Below the pieces are notes generated by a model that was given only the letters and a program-made list of their open reading frames with translations, made no database searches and was not told where the DNA came from. 5,741 nucleotides of DNA from CAYJRR01 sp964372275 [NCBI: uncultured bacterium] (GTDB lineage: Bacteria; CAYJRR01): assembly GCA_964372275.1 (NCBI GenBank), contig CAYJRR010000191.1:1-5741 (forward strand), given 5' to 3'. The number at the start of each line of letters is the position of its first letter. The stretch's first letter is position 1. This document shows positions 1 to 3,152 of this stretch, piece by piece. A program made the translations under genes and the position numbers.

Positions 1-576
1 GACCCGGCGCTCACCCGGCCGGACCTCCTTCTCGTGGATCAGCCGGTTGTGGCCCGCGATCCCGCCTGCGGCGCCGGCGCACGCGGCGAGGATCATCGAC
101 ACCACCGTGGCCCACGCGGCGCCCGTTCCGATGTCGGCCATCTGCGAGATCGACGGGAGGAAGCCGCCGGCGCGCTCGCCGAGGCGTTGCAACGTCTCGG
201 GACTCCGCGCCATCAGGAGGCCGGACGCGAGCGTGGAGGCCGAACCGATCATCATCAGCCCGACGACGCTGGCGAAGGCCCAGACGACGAACCCTTGCAG
301 GCAGGCCAGCGCCCGGTCGACGGGCCGGTTCAGGTAGCCGGCGACCATCCCGCCCAGGAAGGTCGACAGGATCAGGGTGAGCCCGGTCCAGACGGCGGCG
401 CCGACGCCGAAGCCGGTCCCCGCCTCTTCGGGGCCTTTCAGGATCGAGATGCCGAGCGCCGCGCCGAGGACGACGAAGAACGCCTCGGACGCAAGCAGCA
501 CGACCAGGCCGGCGAAGGTGGCGGACCAGCGGAACGGCCGCGCTTCGTGGGTCATCAACTCCGAATAGGTCGACAT
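1..576 (-). CDS. Four-helix integral membrane protein of unknown function, C-terminus cut by window edge
   Basis: The 192 codons from ATG at 576 to base 1 are open without a stop, so the gene continues past the left edge. The product begins MSTYSELMTHEARPFRWSAT and has four strongly hydrophobic stretches at about residues 18-45, 57-82, 90-125 and 150-177, separated by short charged loops; residues 178-192 are hydrophilic (HNRLIHEKEV). No cleavable signal peptide is evident, and the first hydrophobic stretch probably serves as a signal anchor. The pattern W-x-x-x-F-A-G near residue 18, GFGVGAAVW near 55-63 and GGMVAGYL near 75-82 resembles small bacterial inner-membrane proteins of unknown function, some loosely annotated 'PhnA-like' in Rhizobiales. 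That resemblance is from memory and weak. The start is supported by GGAGG nine bases upstream and good codon use. Function is not known. The gene diverges from comM. I am confident it is a real gene but not of its family. Confidence 0.85.
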   Translation of the reverse strand, partial: MSTYSELMTHEARPFRWSATFAGLVVLLASEAFFVVLGAALGISILKGPEEAGTGFGVGAAVWTGLTLILSTFLGGMVAGYLNRPVDRALACLQGFVVWAFASVVGLMMIGSASTLASGLLMARSPETLQRLGERAGGFLPSISQMADIGTGAAWATVVSMILAACAGAAGGIAGHNRLIHEKEVRPGERRV

Positions 577-838
577 CGGTTCCAACCTCCATGCCGTCCT
601 TTGTGACCGCCGGAGTCGGCGGCAAGAACGGCGCCGGTCGCGTCGACGCCGCCGACCGGACGGCGGGCGCGCGTCCAGTCCGGTCGGCCGGACGGGTCGG
701 GGGCGCCGTCCGTGGGGCGTGGCGGCGGTCGGGATCTTTCTTTTCGCCGATGGAACGGATCGAGCGGCCCAAACCCGCGACTCGGCCTTCGCCGCCGTCG
801 GGTCCGGCCCGGCCTTTGCTCGGGATCCGAAGCCTACG
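577..838. other. Divergent intergenic region between the membrane-protein gene and comM
   Basis: This 262-base gap has no convincing coding region on either strand. It must hold the promoters of both flanking genes, but I see no good -35/-10 pair in this GC-rich sequence. Two perfect short inverted repeats sit close together: CCGCCG/CGGCGG with a 6-base loop at 649-666, and GTCCGG/CCGGAC with a 4-base loop at 678-693. Such repeats are common by chance at this base composition. The right-hand 120 bases (719-838) are open in the comM frame from a GTG at 719, so part of the gap would be coding if comM starts there. Confidence 0.6.
586..590 (-). promoter_or_regulatory. Shine-Dalgarno sequence of the membrane-protein gene
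   Basis: On the minus strand GGAGG (bases 590 to 586) lies nine bases before the ATG at 576-574. It is the best ribosome binding site in the window and fixes the start of this gene over other in-frame codons. Confidence 0.75.
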
Positions 839-2395
839 ATGCGGCAGACGGCACGAGCATGGTCGGGGGTGGCGGTCGGGATCGACGGCGTACTGGTGGC
901 GGTGGAGGTCGACCTGGCGTCCCAGCTCCCCGCGATCGCGACGGTGGGTCTCGCCGCGGTGGAGGTGCGCGAGGCGAAGGATCGGGTCCGCGCCGCGATC
1001 CGGAACTCCGGTTTCACGTTCCCTCCGCGCCGGGTGACGGTGAACCTGGCGCCGGCGAACCTTCCCAAGCGGGGGACGGCGTTCGACCTTCCGATCGCGG
1101 TGGCGCTCTTGGCGGCGGCGAGCGACCTTCCCGTGGGGGCGGCGGAAGGCTGGGTGCTGGTCGGCGAGCTGGGGCTCGACGGGCGGTTGCGGCCGGTGAC
1201 GGGCGTGCTCCCGGTGGCGCTCGCGGCGCGGACCGCGGGGGGGAAGGGGCTGATCGTTCCCCGCGCCAACGGGGCCGAGGCGGCGCGGGTGGCCGGGATC
1301 GAAGTCCGGGAGGCCGAGCTTCTCGGCGAGGTGGTCGCATTTCTCCGAGGGGATCGAGATCTGGCGCGGCCGCACCCGAGCGCCTCCGAGGTCGGCGGGC
1401 CGAACGGGGACGGCTCGCCGACCGGCGCGGCGGGCGATCCCGACGAGGGGTACGATCTGGCGTGGGTGCGGGGTCACCTGGCGGCGCGGCGGGCCCTGGA
1501 GATCGCGGCGGCCGGATCGTTGAGTCTGCTGTTGTCCGGTCCGCCGGGGGTGGGAAAGACGATGCTCGCGCGTTGCCTCCCGTCGATCCTCCCGCCGCTC
1601 ACGGCCGAGGAGTCGCTGGAGGTGGCGTCGATCCATTCGGTCGCCGGTCTGCCGGTCGACCGGGCGACGATCGATCGCCGGCCGTTCCGCTCCCCGCACC
1701 CGTCGATGCGAAAAGGGGCGTTGTTGGGCGGCGGCGATCCGCTCCGGCCCGGCGAGGTGACGCTCGCGCACCGCGGCGTCCTGTTCCTGGACGAGCTGCC
1801 GGAGGTCGACCGCGACGTGCTGGAGGCGTTGCGGGGACCGCTCGAGGAGCGGGAGGTCTCGATCTCCCGGGCCGGTCGGAGGATACGTTTCCCCGCCGAT
1901 TTCGCGTTGATCGCGGGGATGAATCCGTGCCGTTGCGGATTCGCCGGGACGGGTCGCTGCGTCTGTCCGGTGGAGGCGGTCGACCGCTACCTGGCGAGGA
2001 TCTCCGGACCGCTGCTCGATCGCATCGACCTCCACGTGAAGATGGAGCCGTTGAGCGGCGCGGCGTTCGACGGACCGGAGCCCGAGTCGTCCTCGGAGGT
2101 TCGGGCGCGGGTCGCGGCGGCGTGCGCGATGGCGGCCGAACGGGACGGCGCTTCGCGCGCCCGTCGGGAGACGGGCGCCGTTCGAGGCGTTCCGCCGGTG
2201 GAGCGGGACCTGACCCACGCCGTCCGGCATCTCCTCGCCGCGGAGGTCGATCGGGGGATGTCGGCGCGGGGGCGCTCGAAGGCGCTGCGCATCGCCCGCA
2301 CGCTCGCCGATCTCGCCGGCGAGTCTCGGGTCCGCGAGGAGCACGTGCAGGAAGCGTTCGCCTTCCGGCCGACGCGCGAACGCTTCTCGTCGTGA
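839..2395 (+). CDS. comM: ComM/YifB family Mg-chelatase-like AAA+ ATPase
   Basis: This is a complete 518-residue protein, close to the usual ~500 for the family. Domains in order are an N-terminal ChlI-like (Lon-protease-like fold) domain (about 1-165, including VNLAPANLPK and FDLPIA), a variable Gly/Pro-rich linker (about 172-200), the Mg-chelatase-type AAA+ core, and a C-terminal helical domain. Visible motifs are Walker A GPPGVGKT at 234-241, Walker B LFLDE at 315-319, a cysteine cluster MNPCRCG...CVCP at 361-377, RISGPLLDRIDLHV at 387-400, and the sensor-2-like SARGRSKALRIARTLADL near the end. In Vibrio cholerae, ComM is a hexameric branch-migration helicase that promotes integration of incoming DNA during natural transformation. 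The protein is far more widespread than known competence, so a general recombination role is possible here. ATG 839 was chosen because it gives the family's usual ~14 residues before the conserved GID; the ribosome binding site is weak. GTG 719 would add 40 residues with no family counterpart, and GTG 869 is also possible. No other competence gene is in the window. Confidence 0.95.
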   Translation: MRQTARAWSGVAVGIDGVLVAVEVDLASQLPAIATVGLAAVEVREAKDRVRAAIRNSGFTFPPRRVTVNLAPANLPKRGTAFDLPIAVALLAAASDLPVGAAEGWVLVGELGLDGRLRPVTGVLPVALAARTAGGKGLIVPRANGAEAARVAGIEVREAELLGEVVAFLRGDRDLARPHPSASEVGGPNGDGSPTGAAGDPDEGYDLAWVRGHLAARRALEIAAAGSLSLLLSGPPGVGKTMLARCLPSILPPLTAEESLEVASIHSVAGLPVDRATIDRRPFRSPHPSMRKGALLGGGDPLRPGEVTLAHRGVLFLDELPEVDRDVLEALRGPLEEREVSISRAGRRIRFPADFALIAGMNPCRCGFAGTGRCVCPVEAVDRYLARISGPLLDRIDLHVKMEPLSGAAFDGPEPESSSEVRARVAAACAMAAERDGASRARRETGAVRGVPPVERDLTHAVRHLLAAEVDRGMSARGRSKALRIARTLADLAGESRVREEHVQEAFAFRPTRERFSS

Positions 2396-2473
2396 TCGAA
2401 GTCGGGGTTCCCGGTCCTTTGAATTATTTGCGTGACTCGCGCGGATCTCCGTTCGTCGACGGAAGGCGGCCGG

Positions 2474-2503
2474 TTGACACGACGGATCGATCGCCGATAT
2501 CGT
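2474..2503 (+). promoter_or_regulatory. Sigma70-type promoter for the AT-hook gene
   Basis: A perfect TTGACA -35 box at 2474-2479 is followed after 18 bases by TATCGT at 2498-2503, matching 4 of 6 TATAAT positions. The -10 overlaps the palindrome CGATATCG (2495-2502), and the spacer contains the palindrome GATCGATC (2485-2492). Transcription would start near 2510, giving a leader of roughly 70 bases before the TTG at 2578. It lies in the 182-base gap after comM, where only about 35 of 61 in-frame codons end in G or C, unlike the flanking genes, so the gap is probably non-coding. The promoter makes the AT-hook gene independent of comM transcription. Confidence 0.6.
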
Positions 2504-2538
2504 TTCGCCCGTTGCGAAGAAAGCGATGCGAATTTCGC
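2504..2538. promoter_or_regulatory. Cluster of four GCGAA half-sites forming two dyads at the promoter start region
   Basis: The pentamer GCGAA or its complement TTCGC occurs four times in 35 bases: TTCGC at 2504-2508, GCGAA at 2514-2518, GCGAA at 2528-2532 and TTCGC at 2534-2538. The first two form a perfect inverted repeat with a 5-base spacer, and the last two a perfect 11-base palindrome (GCGAATTTCGC). They begin directly after the predicted -10 box and span the likely transcription start. They could be an operator or alternative leader-RNA hairpins, because the outer arms can also pair with the inner ones. No known regulator site is recognised. Confidence 0.4.
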
Positions 2539-2577
2539 GACCTTCGGCATCGTAATTTTTTCGAAAGCGAGACGACG

Positions 2578-2985
2578 TTGGCCAGACGGAAGGCGTTGAA
2601 TGGAAAGGCGGCGGCGATCGGCGGGATCCGCCGCACCGGTCCCAAGCGGGTGCTCAAGTCGGTGGAGAAGATGATGCTCCACCTGACCGCCTTCCAGGCC
2701 CGCAACGTCGAAAACACGATCGCCTCGGCGATCGAGCCGCTGATCGACACCCTCGGCGACTTCCGGCGCCGCATGGAGAAGCTCGAGAAGCGCGTGGCAT
2801 GGGCGACCCGACCCGGCCGCCGCGGACCCGGCCGTCCGCCGAAGCGTCGCGGCCCCGGCCGGCCCCGCAAGGCGCGTGGTCCGGGCCGTCCTCCCAAGCG
2901 CCGGGGACCGGGACGGCCGCCCAAGCACGAGTCGCCCGGCGCCACCGCGATCGCCGCCCGCATCGGACGCCGGCGGGCGCGGTAG
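2578..2985 (+). CDS. Small basic DNA-binding-type protein with four tandem AT-hook repeats
   Basis: The 135-residue product is strongly basic. Residues about 25-75 look helical and partly coiled-coil (SVEKMMLHLTAFQARNVEN, then IEPLIDTLGDFRRRMEKLEK), so it may dimerise. Residues 81-116 are four uninterrupted 9-residue repeats, RRGPGRPPK, RRGPGRPRK, ARGPGRPPK and RRGPGRPPK, each with the AT-hook core GRP flanked by basic residues. The tail is HESPGATAIAARIGRRRAR. AT-hooks bind the minor groove of A/T-rich DNA, as in HMGA proteins and Myxococcus CarD; the CarD N-terminal domain is absent here. A nucleoid-associated or regulatory role is inferred. The start is uncertain. TTG 2578 is chosen because frame-typical codon use begins soon after it and the promoter lies upstream, but its ribosome site is poor. 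TTG 2596 and ATG 2674 (GGTGGAG six bases upstream) are alternatives; ATG 2674 would discard about 70 bases of coding-like sequence. The gene converges on alaS. I know no named family with this architecture. Confidence 0.85.
   Translation: MARRKALNGKAAAIGGIRRTGPKRVLKSVEKMMLHLTAFQARNVENTIASAIEPLIDTLGDFRRRMEKLEKRVAWATRPGRRGPGRPPKRRGPGRPRKARGPGRPPKRRGPGRPPKHESPGATAIAARIGRRRAR
2818..2925 (+). repeat. Four 27-base tandem repeats encoding the AT-hook array
   Basis: Units lie at 2818-2844, 2845-2871, 2872-2898 and 2899-2925, with no spacer. Each encodes [RA]RGPGRP[PR]K. The DNA differs between units mostly at third codon positions (Gly is GGA, GGC or GGT; Arg is CGC, CGT or CGG), while the protein is nearly invariant. 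This is a coding repeat and not a CRISPR or minisatellite of identical units. Confidence 0.9.
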
Positions 2986-2994
2986 CGCGGATTT

Positions 2995-3112
2995 CCTTCC
3001 GGTCCCGTCCCGAATCGTTCCGACTCCGGCTCCGACTCCCCTCCCCATTGGGGAATGGGCAAGGGAAAGGAGCCGGAGCCGGAGCCGAAAAGGAACGGAC
3101 GGGAACGGAAGG
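2995..3112. repeat. Long imperfect inverted repeat between convergent genes, possible two-way terminator
   Basis: The outer arms 2995-3010 and 3097-3112 pair at 15 of 16 positions. After a 6-base bulge (3011-3016), GTTCC (3017-3021) pairs with GGAAC (3092-3096). After a 5-base bulge (3087-3091), 3022-3039 pairs with 3069-3086 at 16 of 18. The apex contains TCCCC-ATT-GGGGA (3042-3054). The two inner mismatches are A.C in plus-strand RNA but G.U wobbles in minus-strand RNA, so that 18-bp stem is fully paired only in the alaS transcript. The left half is pyrimidine-rich and the right half purine-rich. It starts 9 bases after the AT-hook gene stop and ends 31 bases before the alaS stop. There is no proper U-run, so it is not a classical intrinsic terminator. 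A dispersed intergenic repeat is the alternative. Confidence 0.65.
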
Positions 3113-3133
3113 GAGCGACAGCGGACCGCGGAG

Positions 3134-3152
3134 GGACGCTGCTTCAGCGTCC
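3134..3152 (-). terminator. Hairpin overlapping the alaS stop codon
   Basis: GGACGCTG and CAGCGTCC form a perfect 8-bp stem around a 3-base loop. On the minus strand the alaS TGA (3146-3144) falls at the stem-loop junction. The last three codons of alaS are part of one arm. No T-run follows, so termination by it alone is doubtful; it may instead protect the 3' end of the mRNA or act together with the larger inverted repeat beyond it. Confidence 0.4.

Noticed and set aside
719-838. GTG 719 as the comM start
   Set aside because: It would add 40 residues with no family counterpart. ATG 839 places the conserved GID at the usual distance from the start, though 719 is not excluded.
11-2344. A 777-codon open frame on the minus strand
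   Set aside because: Its translation is Arg/Pro-rich low-complexity sequence antisense to comM, and it overlaps the real membrane-protein gene in a different frame. It is a GC-rich shadow frame.
2448-2463. TCCGT/ACGGA inverted repeat after comM as a terminator
   Set aside because: The stem is only 5 bp, has no T-run and lies just before the next promoter; it is too weak to call.
712-2577. The upstream part of a 757-codon plus-strand frame that ends at 2985
   Set aside because: Only the 3' part (about 2578 onward) is real, encoding the AT-hook protein. Before that, the frame is a Gly/Arg-rich shadow of comM and then runs through a gap with poor third-position G/C and an internal promoter.
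2392-2577. GTG at 2392 overlapping the comM TGA as a coupled start for the AT-hook gene
   Set aside because: The overlap looks like translational coupling, but codons 2395-2577 lack the third-position bias of the neighbours and contain a TTGACA promoter, A/T tracts and dyads, so the gap is more likely non-coding.
2818-2925. A CRISPR-like or minisatellite tandem repeat
   Set aside because: The 27-base units are directly adjacent, differ in DNA sequence and keep the reading frame, so they encode a protein repeat array.
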